From contig OX438741.1 of assembly GCA_949316235.1 (NCBI GenBank), positions 22,286,324 to 22,350,323 of the forward strand: a DNA stretch of 64,000 nucleotides. Reading direction: 5' to 3'. Origin of the DNA: Oegoconia quadripuncta (Eukaryota; Arthropoda; Insecta; Lepidoptera; Autostichidae). The notes beneath the pieces are model-generated. The model was not told the DNA's origin and ran no database searches. It saw nothing but the letters and a program-made list of their open reading frames with translations. Of this stretch, positions 34,471-49,400 are shown piece by piece; position 1 is the stretch's first letter, and the number at the start of each line of letters is the position of its first letter. Position numbers and translations under genes: made by a program.

Positions 34471-37400
34471 ATGGCCGCCGAAGTCAACTGCGAAGTGATT
34501 GACTTTCAATTAGTTGCTGAAAACGTTGGATTCCTCGATGGCTGTTTCGATAATTCCTTCGTTTTACAAAATTCTTTGATCGCCGTAAAGGAATATATAG
34601 CTGAGGAACATAATGAATTATCCTCGACAAGGTTAGCTGAAACTCTGCCAAAAAAGAAAGTTAATACTTCTCTACGAAGTAAAACTCTTCCGTTAGACTC
34701 AAACTCGTCTACAAAGGCTGATCAGGTATCGCAAGGGATAAATGGTAAGGTAATTAGTAATAACTTAGAAGATTGGGGTTTACCTCTTCAAATTATCAGA
34801 AAGTATAAACAGAGACACATATCACAGATGTTTGATTGGCAAGTTGCCTGCTTAGGAAACTCAAAAGTTCTTATAGATGGTTGTAATCTGGTTTATTCGG
34901 CTCCCACATCAGCAGGTAAAAGTCTAGTGGCTGAGATATTGACCATTAAGACAGTACTAGAGCGGCAGAAGAAGGTAATCATCATTTTACCTTTTGTTTC
35001 TATAGTTAGGGAAAAAATGTTTTATTTGCAAGATATTCTCTCTAGTTCTGGAATTAGAGTTGAAGGCTTTATGGGAGCTCAGTCACCACCTGGTGGTTTG
35101 CAAGCAGTGCACATAGCAATTTGTACTATAGAAAAAGCAAATAGCTTGGTGAACAGGCTACTAGATGAAGGCACTATTTCGGAATTGGGAGCAGTTATAG
35201 TTGATGAGTTACATTTATTAGGTGACCCCCATCGTGGATACATCTTGGAGCTGTTATTAACTAAAATCAAATATGTCTCCCAAAAACTAGAAAATGTGCA
35301 AATTCAAGTTGTTGGAATGTCCGCTACATTGCCAAATTTGGATATGTTGGCTAACTGGTTGGAAGCAGAATTATTCATCACACAATTCAGACCAATTCCC
35401 CTCGATGAATTTTGTTTAATAGGGAATAAATTGTATGATAAACATGGCAAAAAAGTTAACACAATAGATGATGCAATAACAGGCAATGATGATAGTGATA
35501 ATGTTTTAAAAATTTGTTTAAAGACAATAGAAGATGAGTGTTCCATATTAATATTTTGCATGACCAAAAATAGATGTGAAAATTTAGCACAGTCTATTGC
35601 ATCTTCATTCTATAAACTAGGATGTACAGGATGTGAAATGGGATTGATTTTAAGAAAACAGTTGAGTACTGAAAGAATTTCTGAAGTTTTGGAACAGTTA
35701 ACAAATTGTCCTGTAGGTTTGGACCAAGTTATAAAAAATTCTATTTCCTTTGGTGTTGCATACCACCATGCTGGTCTTACTTTTGATGAAAGAGATATAA
35801 TTGAAGGTGGATTTAAATCAGGGGCAATACGAGTTTTAGTAGCAACCTCTACATTGAGCTCAGGTGTCAATTTACCGGCTAGAAAAGTGATCATCAGATC
35901 ACCAATGTTTCAAAGACAACCAATAAATAAATTGACTTATAAGCAAATGATTGGTAGGGCTGGCAGAATGGGTAAAGACATCAAAGGTGAGAGTATACTG
36001 ATATGCACAGAGGCTGAGAAAAATATAGGGTTTGATTTAATGATGGGTGCTTTGGATCCTGTCAATAGCTGCATTGAAAGTGAAGATAAATACATGCGAG
36101 CTGTATTAGAGATGATTGCAAGTCAAGTTGCTTGCAGTAAAGATGAGTTGGATTTGTATTCAAGGTGCACTCTACTATCTACTCAACAGATTTCTATGTC
36201 AACACAAAACTTTTTACTAGAAAATACTTTGGAAGAATTGAAAAATTTTGAGTTAATAAGAGTTCAGTCTGATGGCGATGAAACGAAATATGTGGCATCT
36301 CCTCTAGGAAAGGCTTGTCTTTCTTCTTCTATGGCTCCTAATGATGGTTTATCATTATTTTGCGAATTACAAAAAGCCCGTCAGTGTCTGGTCCTGGAAA
36401 CAGATCTTCATCTCATATATCTTGTTACACCTTATAGTGTGAGTAGTCAATGGGCTGATATGGATTGGTTACATTTACTGACCCTGTGGGAATCCCTGAC
36501 TAAAGCGATGAAAAGAGTTGGAGAATTAGTAGGAGTACAAGAGAGCTTTATAATTCGTTGCCTACGGGGTGCAAATAAACAGAACATAGTGCAAAATAAG
36601 TTAAACATTCACAAAAGGCAGGTACTTAACTATAAATACAAATCATAATTTTTTAAATCAAACACCAAAAATAATAAAGAAATTGATTATTTTTTAGATT
36701 TTATACAGCATTGGCTTTACAAGATCTAGTTAATGAAGTACCATTGTCAGATGTGGCAGCTAAATTCCAGTGCGCACGAGGTTTTCTGCAAGGCCTTCAG
36801 CAAGCTGCTGCTACGTTTGCAGGTAAAGAACGATTTTTATAAATAGAAAGGACTTAAATAGCTGTCTGTTATATAATTACTCTACTGACAGTGTCACCCT
36901 CCATTCATCATAATTTGGTGATTGTTGTTTTAGGAATGGTCACAGCTTTCTGTCGTCAATTAGGATGGAAGAATATGGAGATGTTAATATCACAATTTCA
37001 AGATCGCTTACATTTCGGTATTCACTCAGAGTTAATAGAGTTAATGAAATTGCCATCATTGAATGGCATGAGAGCTCGTACTATATTTGATGCAGGATTC
37101 GAAACAATTTCTAATATTGCGTCAGCTAACGCATATTTGATAGAGACCGCTCTTCGTAAAGCTGTACCTTTTCAGAGCGAGAAAAAGAGGGCGGATGACG
37201 ATAATGCTGACATACGTAAACGTAATAAAATAAAGAATATTTGGATCACTGGGTGTTGTGGTATGACTATTAAAGAAGCAGCGGAGAATCTTATTAACGA
37301 GGCTAGAAAGTATCTAGAACATGAAATTGGTGTAACAGAAATTAAATGGATTTCTACAGCAGCAAATTCTGTCATTGCCGCTGATGAAGTGCTTGTTAAT

Positions 37401-40400
37401 AATAATAAAGAAGAGGGCCCAATTAATATATTGACAGATTCTAGTCACTATGAAATATCAAATGTTAATATTAAGCAGGAACGAATTATAAAAGAGTTAC
37501 ATGTGAGCCCTGTAAAAAGTAGTAGTGTTGAGGATAAATACCTCAATGTTAATATTAATAATTTTACCAATAATGTTAAAGACGAAGTTAATACCGTTTC
37601 AAAATCTTACTTAACAGGGCAAACTAAAGTCGACGTTACTAAAATCAATAATTTATTGACGCGCAACAACTCTATTTCGACTGAGCAAACATCTCAATAC
37701 AGCAAATTGAAGAATGAAACAAAGAAACATTCATTTGTGAAAGATGTAAACTATATAGAGAATAGTCCTTCAATACTTCGAGATGAAATCATCTGGGAAT
37801 CAATAAATTTTACTGAAGCTGCCTTTGAAAATATCACAAAAAATCGTACTTCGGATAGAATATTTTCACCGAATATAAGTTTCGGTGATTCCGAAGATAA
37901 AACTGTGATTCTGGAGAGTAACTTGACAAATAACACACCATTATCAAAAACTACGTCAGTAAAAGATGTTAGTTTATTTTCATCTGAGGGAGATAATTCT
38001 AGTTTATTTGAAGAAAGTTTACCGCTTGATCTAATTCCAAGTAAATTATTGGATGAGAAAACACAGACTTCAACACTGAATAAGCTAGAAACAGATATTC
38101 ATTTTATAAATGTGAATTCCAGTACTATATTAAATGCATTCAACAAAAGTACTTTAGTAGAAGTCGATGAAGATGATGATATGAAATTAGTTTATGAAGA
38201 TGACAATAAAACGTCACTAAATGAATTGGAAATCGGTTTTAACTTGTCGGAAGATATTGAAGTTATAGACACGCAAGAAGAAAATGAAAGAGTTAGTACC
38301 AAGAAACTTAAGCGACACTCAAAATTAAATAACACTGACCAATCAGGTCCTCCGCCATTAGCAAAAAAGGCGAAAATTGTGTCAAAGTCTACTTTACGGC
38401 AAACTTGCAAATTGAAAAGTGACATAGCATTAACTGAAATAAAACTAGTTTGCGAAGATTCCAAAACTTTCACATTAGAAATTAATGATAATAAGTTCAA
38501 GTGTGTTGTATTAAGAAGAAAAGATATTTTTGAAAACTTGTTCGTTATTGAAAATATTAAAGATGCAGCTATTTACTTAGATATTAACACTATGCATTTT
38601 ACAACTAATGCCATAGGTACTAACGTTATCAAACAAACCAGATCAGTCAGTGATACCAACGAAATTAATAACAGAAAACTCTTAGTACAAGGTGTCGCCA
38701 TATATGATGGCTTCGAAATGTGTATATATTTAGATTTGATGTCGTTAGAACAGGACTTTTCTAAGATTAAACCGAAGTTGGCGAATTGGTGGCGACGAAA
38801 ATCAATGAAGTTGAAGATGATGTCATTGAAATTGAACTATGCCTCTATTAAGAAATCTTTCGATGTAGATATGTCTACAGATTGTGTGGATGTTTCTTTA
38901 TCTGAGTGGGTGATAGATAGCGATGAAAGAATATCTAACATCGATTATTTGGTAAGTATTATTATGCCCTTACACATATATAGTTTACTAAATAAAGATC
39001 CATTTCAGTTATACCTACGAAGTAAGCTATTATTACTGTTTCTAATTATCGAAATAGTTGTTTAGTAAAATCTATGAAACGTAATTGGGGAACCATAAAA
39101 AAAATCAAAGCCGACCTTTATCTCAAATGGGGCGGCGGTTAGAGATATCCCAAACATAAGCGTTTGGGCGTGCCAAATATTAAAGATCCATACTTCACAT
39201 GTATGAACCATGTCGAATACGAAATATACTGAAATGCACACGTAGGAGGGGGTGTGCCCATTGCCGTTAATAGATAGATGATAAAGCATTTATTTGTTTG
39301 TCCTGTCACACATATACAGGGCGTCCCACGGCTATGCCACATGGAGGGAAAGTACCTTGAATTTTGTAGATGGAACATTTTACTGAAAGAAGACATTATT
39401 TTAATTTAAAAAACAATTTAAACTGCATTCATAGATTTTTAAATAAGTACATGGTTGAACCGGGAATCGAACCCTTTATTTATAAAAAAAAAATTACCAT
39501 GTAACTTTATCATACCGATCGAAAGGCTTCATCATAAGGATAATTTTTTGCTAAATAACATAGTGTCAGAAATAAAAGGAAGACCATGAATTTTAACATT
39601 TTTAATACAAAATTAATCAAATTTATCAAATGCTCAAAATGAGTCCCATCCTGTTCAATACAAAGTCGCACTCTTTTGATTATTTCGCTCCCTGTCGATT
39701 TTTTGATCATGTTGTGGTGGATATTTAGAATAATACGTCGAAGTTCAGTTTGTAGCTCGTGGACACTTTGACACTGGTTCTTGTAAAGTAAATTTTTTAC
39801 ATAACCCCATAAAAAAAATCTAACGGGGTTAGATCTGGGGATCTCGGCGGCCATTTTTTCGTCCATTTGCCCCGATCCAGGAAAGAAAATGTTCATTGAG
39901 ATAGTCCTACTTACTAATTACGTATCTCTTTATCATTTTATCATGAACTTAAATTATAATAGGGAAATGATGCATACTTCTCGAGTGGGTAATTAGTATT
40001 AGTAATGATAATGTCAGTTGTATGTCCTTACGGCAATGTCAGCTTTTCATTTTTCTGAACAAAATTGAACATCTAATGTTAAAATTCATGGTCTTCCTTT
40101 TATTTCTGACAATATGTTATTTAGCAAAAAATAATCCTTATGATGAAGCCTTTCGATCGGTATGATAAAGTTACATGGTAATTTTTTTTATAAATAAATG
40201 GTTCGATTCCCGGTTCAACCATGTACTTATTTAAAAATCTATGAATGCAGTTTAAATTGTTTTTTAAATTAAAATAATGTCTTCTTTCAGTAAAATGTTC
40301 CATCTACAAAATTCAAGGTACTTTCCCTCCATGTGGCATAGCCGTGGGACGCCCTGTATATTCAACTTTTAGGGACAATAACAATTGTAGATAGATATAA

Positions 40401-43400
40401 TTATGGCAACGTAATACGCGTAAAAGGCGACTATGACATGCTAGTTGGGTTGGTTCTATTCTTTTTAGTGCCGAAACTAACTGTGGCTCAATGTAAACAA
40501 CATAGGGTTTACGAACAGGGGTCGCGGGTTCGATCCCCTGCGGGTTACATGTTTAGTACTCGTTTTGGTTGGGGCATTTTAAATAACAGCAATGTGAATA
40601 GCATTGTTGTGTTCTGGTTATCAGAGATAAGATAGCCAGTGCCCCAAATAAGATCGGGTTTCCGGGTCAGCACGCTTCCACCGCCTCATCTTCACTTAAC
40701 AACAGGTGTAATTGAGGTCAAGTGCTATCCTGTTGAGCATCAACTTGTAATATGAGCAACTGCTATTTACAGTTATCCACATTCTTTACTTTCACACAGA
40801 TTTATTTTCTAGATTAAGAAATATTACGACGTAGACTTATCCACCGTTTCAATTAAGATAAATAAACGTGAGAGGAGAATCAAGAATTTGGGAAAAATTG
40901 AGAATTTATGCGTTAAAGCGTGGTGTGTATGGTCGGTGGCTGATAAGCAGACTAATTATTTATTGGAACAATATCCAAGTGTGGAGAATGCTATCGGTTT
41001 GTATATACTTAATCATAATAGTTAGGGAATTTTTACTTACAGTAATTTCAGATTTACTGTGACAATGGAGTATGTGTTCGTGGCACGCAGGCTCAATCCG
41101 CGCGCAACATCAAGGGACAAGTCTCTATATTATCATCACTTCAGCTTGTATTTATCCACTATTAAATATAGGCCGCCTAGATATACATACATTCTATTTC
41201 TCCTCTAATTCACTAAAAGAAAAGAAATCACAGAGTGCGGTAAGCAGTGACATTTAATGTGTAAACAGAAGGAGACACGGCAAAAGAATATCAAAAAATA
41301 TTTAAAATATACTTCTTAATAAATGACAGGGTGTTCTATTAGAAAAAGAATAAAGAAAAACGAAAATAGAAACCATGCAGGTTTAACACCTCCCCGTAAT
41401 GGAACACCCTGTATACATATCTACAATGTACAAATAAAGGGATTGTATAAATAAGTATCAAAGTCACTATACACTCATGGAACACACTAAACAAATATAA
41501 TTCACAAAACTAAAAACATCAACCTGTATATAACTATTCACAGAAGTACCTAATAATATACATACCTATAAAACCTAACCTAACTGTACATCTAACTTAA
41601 ACCTAATGACGTAGTGCATCTACAGTGTTTAATTTTTGATAATGGTTTAGTTAGGATGTCAGCTGTCATGTCATTGGTGGGTAGGTATGGTAGGTTGACA
41701 TCCTGCTGTGAAAGTTCGCGTATAAATGATGTCTGATGTCTATGTGTTTTGTACGAGCATGAAAAGTGTTATTGCGTGTTAGCTTTAGTGAGCTTTGATT
41801 GTCTGAGTAAATGGTGATGGGATGAATTAATCCAAGATTTCTTTAATCAAAGTTCTTAGGTAGATCGCCTCTTTGCAGGCTTTACCTAGAGCCATGTATT
41901 CGGCCTCTGTAGTGGAGAGTGCGGGTGTACGCTGTTTCCTCGCTTCCCATGTTATACAGGCACCATTTATCATGAAGACATAACCGGTATAGGAATGCCT
42001 ATCTATGATGTTACTGCCGTAGTCTGCATCAGCATAGCCTGTAGGATAATTCACACCATTATTGCTGAACGTGAGTTTTAAGTGTTTGGTGGCTTTCAGA
42101 TACCTAAGTACCCGTTTTGCAGCTTTCCAATGCACCTCCCCGTAATGTACATTGAATTGACTCAGATATGATACAGCGTAAGATATATCTGGTCGTGTAC
42201 CAATACAAATTCTTCAAAAGATTTTAACGCTTAAGCTGGCCACTGTCAGCATATGTATCTTTCAGCTTGATCCAAGTATCTGCCGCTGTAGAGCTCCCTT
42301 GGATGATTGGATATATACAGCTCTTGACAGATAAGCAAATTTTTGCTCGTGCTTTCGAGTCAAATCGCTTAAATTCACTTGTCTCTTGTGATTCTCGCAT
42401 TTGCTCAGGGTTGTCGTTGTAGCTCCAAGATCGCAGTCAACTAGGTGCATCTCCATTGCAAATGCCCATGTGCCATAGTTTTTCGCTCCTTCTAATTTTC
42501 CTATTTGAGAAGCTCCCGTCGCCACAATATAGGGACGAGCTCCAGAAGTCGTGGCCACCGGTAGAGTTGCCGGTGATGTCATTTCTTTTCGATTGGACAT
42601 AGCTCTAATAGTTCTTCTAATAGATCTAATAGAGCATACTTCTAATAGATTAAGTAAATTACACACTTCTTTAAAAATATCACAAAAGGGCCATAACCTT
42701 CTATTTCTCCTCTAATTCACTAAAAGAAAAGAAATCACAGAGTGCGGTAAGCAGTGACATTTAATGTGTAAACAGAAGGAGACGCGGCAAAAGAATATCA
42801 AAAAATATTTAAATTATACTTCTTAATAAATGGCAGGGTGTTCTATTAGAAAAAGAATAAAGAAAAACGAAAATAGAAACCATGCAGGTTTAACAATACA
42901 CAATACAGTTGAGATGGGGTACGGATAACTGTAGTAGCTACAGAAAACTCTCTCAACCCTAACTTTTGGAGTAATCTATTTCTGCATTCACAGGTTAAAT
43001 ACTTTCAAAAGAAAATTTATAAAACCGCCTAAATTGTATGATATCGTCCAAATACACCAAAAAACTGTGTTAAAAGCTAAACTTTCAAAACGGCTGTTAT
43101 TGAAACTATATTTTAATTAAGTGAAAACGTTTAATTTTCTAATTATCTTAAAGTTAGAAGCTTGTATGTTACTGTGTAGTTGCCATAAAGAGATAACCCT
43201 GCGCAGGAAACCGTCAAGTGTCAAGTCTGACGTTTTATATAAAGCACGTTCACAAAACGATTTAACCGATTTTCATCAAACATGTCCTCTCGCTTAGTGT
43301 AATATAATAAGTTCCACATTATAAATACTTTTAAAAACAAGCTTTTGACGCTCCACCATGATTATCACATATTATTGTAGTACAAAGACGAGTAAAATAA

Positions 43401-46400
43401 TGTCCATCAAGGAGTTCCAGTGGCAATCTTCTGGTTCCATCTTCAGACCTTCGTCATCAATGTCAATAGAAAATGCCCCTAACAACAAGACAAACTGACC
43501 CAAATTCGATTATGCGATTCACAATCAGAGAGTTTCAGTCCCTACATCCCGGCTTCAGGTCAGTTCAGCTCGATGGTACCATAATAATTTATTGTCACTG
43601 AACTCACATAATATACTATGCCAAATTTCAGCTTAATCAGATACCAGGAAGTGGGTGAAAAATGATTTGAAAAGAACGCCAAGTAAAAACGCTTCTTAAA
43701 AAACCGCACACAAATCGGACATATTACCTACTGACATACATCCGACTAAACACGGACACAACGCAGTCAATATATAACACCCGTTGTTTTTCGTCGGGGG
43801 CTTAAAAGATATAGTCAACGATTAATAAGACAATTTCTTCATGAAATTCTCCCAACCGATCGCTCTGGAAATGCGTGGGGTGGCCTATGTTCACCATAGT
43901 GAACGTCCTATGACTGATGGGATGATTATGAACTAATATAATATATACTAATAAGGTTAGGTACACTTTCGTTGTTAGTAGAAGTCTTGTCTTTTGAGAC
44001 AATATGTATAATACAATAACTTATTGTTTTCACTATGCTAAAATTCAACGTTTCTTTGCAGGTATTGAAATCCAAGTGTCGAAGATTTTAGCAGACTGTG
44101 AGTATTACGGTCTGACGGTAGATAAAGACCTCGCGTCACAACTTTTGATTGATGTTAAGAATTCACAAGAAATCCTACAGAAGAAAGCTTACAAAATATG
44201 CGGTTATCGTTTCAACTTCAACTCCTCGAAAGATGTCGCTAAGGTGATTTAGATATAAATTGAAGACCACACGGATAGAGTTGTATAAGTCATATTTCAA
44301 TTGAAGTAGGTAGGTACCTACATAATTTCAGTTTAACGCTTGTCAAATAGAACTATAAACAAAGTTCCAACTTAACATTGTTTGTTAACTACATCGTATT
44401 GTAAGTAGAATGTGACGTACACAACTTCTTCCAACGTGGTTTTCGAGTGGTTGGTAATATTGCCGGGTTGTCTTAAGTACTGTTATCCTATATAGCTGAT
44501 TTACTTGGCATGTAACATCTATAGGATGGAGCTCACTGTACTATCAAATATCCTGGACATTGGTCTAGTATAGTCAGGCACGAGCCATAGGCCAGTGCGT
44601 ATTGGTAGATGTACGGGATTGGCAGCCTGGCAGAGCAAAATGCATGTCTACTTCGCATATAAGGGCGATCCGGGCCCTATCGCGGCGCAGAAGGCATACT
44701 TGTTTCGCATACTTATTATGGCGGGAGCATGGCGGGACAGGCCGCATCGCAGACCTGAAAATCAGGCGCGGAATGATGCGAGCCACTCTACCCTGGCACA
44801 AGGTGCGATAGTTCATACATGACGTATTTATGCGGATTCGGGTGTAGCATTCATACATGTCGTTTTTCCTGAGGCCCGGCATAATGTGCCTGAAACTTTA
44901 ATGGTGAGCCATATCTATGACTTGAGACTAAGTTAGCGCAATCAGTGTTAGTTTTTATGTTAAATGAAATTTGAAACATTTGCTATTTAATTTTTCAGTG
45001 CACAACGTTATCAGGAGTATACATACACAATTATTATTAAATAACACCAACTTTTATATGTAATTATATAGTCTTCCTTGTGACGGTCTGTCACAACACA
45101 GTAAATTGATTTTTGCACAAGTATTTTTTGGCAATCAAAAACTTATCTCCGACGATCGTTGGCCCTCTGCTGACTACCAAAGCACTGAGGAAAAATTTCT
45201 ATTCAAACATAAATCACATATGGGTTAAAATCCTGTCAGGTTAATATGAGATCGGACGGGATATCTGCTGTATATTTGTACCAACAAAATTTTGTGCGTG
45301 TATAAGAGTATGTTCTGGTCTTTCAGCTACAATCGTTACAGTCAATCCCAATTAAATGAAGGTGGTAGTGTGTGATCGGCCTCGGCTGAGGTAGACGAGG
45401 TAGTAGTCCTAGCAGACCTTAAATCAGGATTGGGAAGTAAAGGAGACAGGTGTTTGCCCTGATTGTTATATACGAGTATAGTAATAAACTAATACAACTA
45501 TAAACTTTTATTCAGGTGTTGGGAATATACAGAGGACGTAAAGTAAGCACGAAAAAAAGTGTTCTAACTTCTCACAACAGCCCGATGGCAAGCATCGTGA
45601 TATTTTGGAGGAAGCTGAACTCTATTCTGACGAAAACATTATATCCGCTAACGGAAAAAGCGTGCATATACAGTGAAGGCAATAGGTAATTGACACAGTT
45701 TCCGTAATGTCTCTCAAGGGTGTCGGTGTAATTTGGTCCAATCTGTTTTTTGTCGATCCGATCACACCGCAGAATTACTAGTGGGTACCTGAGTTCGAAT
45801 AAAAGTAAACTTTGCAGAAATTATATATTTTTTTGTGTACCCAGTGTTGTGCTGATATTATGGGAAAGAGGGTTGAAAATGCGGTGCTCTTGGAATTTTT
45901 CCCGAGGTGGTGTTTTTGGTATCTCGTATTCTAAGTGTAAACGTACACGTGTAAAAACTATTAATGTAACCATGTGGTCCTCGGTAGTGTAAAATAAGAC
46001 CAACCCAGTCTATCCGTAAATGTACTTAAAGGTGACTAAGCGATTGTATGCTTATTAGCACAGATCAGTGATACGATCGTCAAACCGCCTGCCCAGCATG
46101 TCGATTAAGTCAAATCCTCTCTTCGAAAGCGATGTTATGTCCAGTAGCTTAGTTAATATGATGTGTAACGTTGGACTTTATTATTGTGTATTATTGTTTA
46201 GACTAAGTAAATTTTCCACGTTTAGTTTAAGGTATGCGGCCTACTGGTATTTATTTAATGTGTTTTAGCAGTGAGGTCTTATGACAGTGAGACGTGGTCT
46301 CTCAATATGGGCCTCCAACGAAAGTTCAAGTTCACGTAATGAACTATGGAGACGGTGATGCTCGGCGTTTCACTACTAGAACGAATCAGAAAGGAGGACG

Positions 46401-49400
46401 AAAGTCACCGACATTGCCCAGGGGATTATTAAGTTGAAGTGTGAGTGGACAGATACATAGCTCGAAGAATTGATGGCCGCTGGGGTATTAAAGTTCTATA
46501 GTGGATACTATCAGCAAACGCAGCGTTGCACATCTACCCATAGGGTCGCGGTAAGTCGCTGGATGCTTGCCGCTTTTAACCGGTCGCTCAGGATATTACA
46601 ATACAATACAATACAAATACTCTTTATTGCGCAAAATAATTTAAAATGATATTATATGTCCCCGCGGCCGATGTTCAGCGGTAAACGTCCAGTGGCTGAT
46701 ACATCCGAGCTGACAGATCGAATGTGGTACTTTTTGGTTTGGATTAGTAGGGTAAAACTAACAGTCCCTTGGCTAGATAATTCGAGATATTCGAGATAAA
46801 ATAGTTCATAACCACTGGCCTATCCTATGTTCTTTTATGATGTAGCTGTATTTAATGAAATTATTTATCTGTTATGGAAGAAATATGTTTGGTACATTAA
46901 AATAAATAGCCTAGCCCAAAATCCTACAGTTATTCTCCATCAACAGCCTATAGAAGTCCATTTCCTCAAATTTATCCCATATTAAGCGCTCGCATATGCG
47001 TACGATGCATGTCTTTTACGACAACTATGCGAAGAGACGGGTCTAGTTGGAGTTATTCTATAGTAGGTATATTGTATATGGTTCCTCCACACGAATGCTA
47101 ATTACCCCCAATTATATTCCCAGAATCAACCCATCCTACACAATGTTCACATGCACCGGCCGGGTTAGCATGCACGAGCCTAACTTACAAAACGTGCCGC
47201 GAACTTTCTCCGTACCAGCAAACTACCTAACCGAATCTAAACCCTGTGACGATTTGATAGAGTTCAACTGCCGAAACATATTCCGAGCAGCGCCCGGTTG
47301 GGTGCTAGTTTCGGCTGATTATTGCCAGCTCGAAATGAGGATATTGACGCATTATAGTGAAGATGCAGTGCTGATGAGGATAATGAAGTCGGATGTGGAT
47401 GTCTTCAAGTCCATTGCGGCTTCGTGGGGAGGCATGACGGAAGATAAGGTAAGACATTTTTGTAAGTAAAATAAACAATGGTTACAAACGTTTGAGGTAA
47501 GAGTGCATTATGATATTGACGCGCACTTTTAAGACTAGATTGTTTATGATTTATCTATGAAATTACACTCCAGGGTTCCCCATTTCAATGACCCACGAGC
47601 GAGATGTCGACTATCTTAAACGTTGAATTGTTAATCTTACTTTAATTAAAAATTTAATATAGGAAAACCGCCAAGAGAGGAAAATGATTATAGTTAATGT
47701 TATACAAACAGTATTAAAAGCTAAATATCTTCGTAACAGCTTAACCGGTTTCCATCAAACATGATTCAAAACCATTCTGAAACACCAACTTTTTCATATA
47801 GGTTCAGCCGTTTTTGGCTACAATTCCACAGACAGACGCACATCCACAGACAGACATAGGCTCCAAACTAATAACACTGCTCTTTTTGCGTCGGAGATTA
47901 AAACGGATACCCCATTTGATTTTTACCCGACTGCCCCGGAAAGGAGGGTAATGTTTTTCGCGTGTATGTTTGTAATTAGGTTTTTGGAGTTATATTCGCC
48001 TTGGTCCCCAGAGGGTCATAGGATAAATTTTTTGGTCAAATATTCATGGCGCCCGTAAAATATAAAACACACTCACATTCATACGGAATATATGGAATTA
48101 TAAAACGTAACAGAATACAAATACACTTTATTGCACAACAGAAAAGAAAATACATTTACAGAAACTTGGTAATAGTAGATCGTACTTGCCTGAGTCGGGA
48201 ATCGACTCGCAAAATGAAATGAATGGAGTTTTTTTATAACACCATAGAGTCATTAATTAAATATGGATCAAACAAGATTAATTATTATCGTAAATGAAAC
48301 GAGAATCAAAAAATTTAATATAATGTCACTTTAAGTTTTATCTCAAGTTAGAGTTTTTCTTGTCTTTAAATACTTAATTTCTTTTTAGTAAGCTGTATGG
48401 AAATGAGTATTTTATTCCCAATAATGTAAGCACGAGTAACTCGACGTCTGTCTGTACGTAACTGCCCCACAAACGGGTTCGATACCGTCTGAAAACTTTG
48501 ATCGTCTCCAACTTGTGGGTAATGATTTTGTGCCCTCTGTCTCCATGTAGTACGTAGTAGTCGCTACGTACTTTGTTTTATCTCGTGGCATTAAAGCGGA
48601 ATATTGTTTGTTTCTCGCCTTATGACACAAATTTCACAGTTGACTGCGCAATTGGGCGTTATTGCTCGGCGGAGGTGTCTGGGTCGCTTCGGGTGATTGT
48701 TTTGTTACAGCGAATGGTTTTAAACCCGACGTAAATCAGGGATGTTAAGGGCTTTTCTACAACTGTGTTTGTTTAATGAAATTAATGTCTATAAAATGTT
48801 GATGTTGTCTTCACTTTAGTTCAGAGACCTCTTCATATAACTACCCCCCAAAATACTTCACGCCACCTACCTAAATATTTACATCTGTTTCGAAAAGTTT
48901 CGCCTTATTTACTAAACAATGAAATCTTCAGTTTTTTTTTGGATAGGCTGTAAGAGCACCATAATTATTGAAACCTCGATTTCCAAACTAGGGATACCAG
49001 TGGCATTGGAGTTAGTATTCCTCTGTAGAATTATAATTTTATATTAAGCCAAGCTGTTTAGAGCTGAGAAACGTGTTACATAATCTAAGTATTATTTACC
49101 TACTATTATTTTAATATTATTTCCATACCCGATTCTCGATTCCGTCGTTTGTGGAATCTCATATGGAGAGGCCTTTTTTAGCACCCAAAAGAAGTGCAAC
49201 TCTCGCGGATACTCACTTACTCACAGCACTATTTCAATGTGAAGTTATAATTTTAAATCCCTTGTAGGTGGATGATGATCTCCGTCAAAAAGCCAAGCAG
49301 TTATGCTACGGCATACTTTATGGGATGGGAAACAAAACGCTGTCGCAACAACTCGATGTCACTGAGATCGAGGCTTCTGTTTTTATGGATACATTCTACA

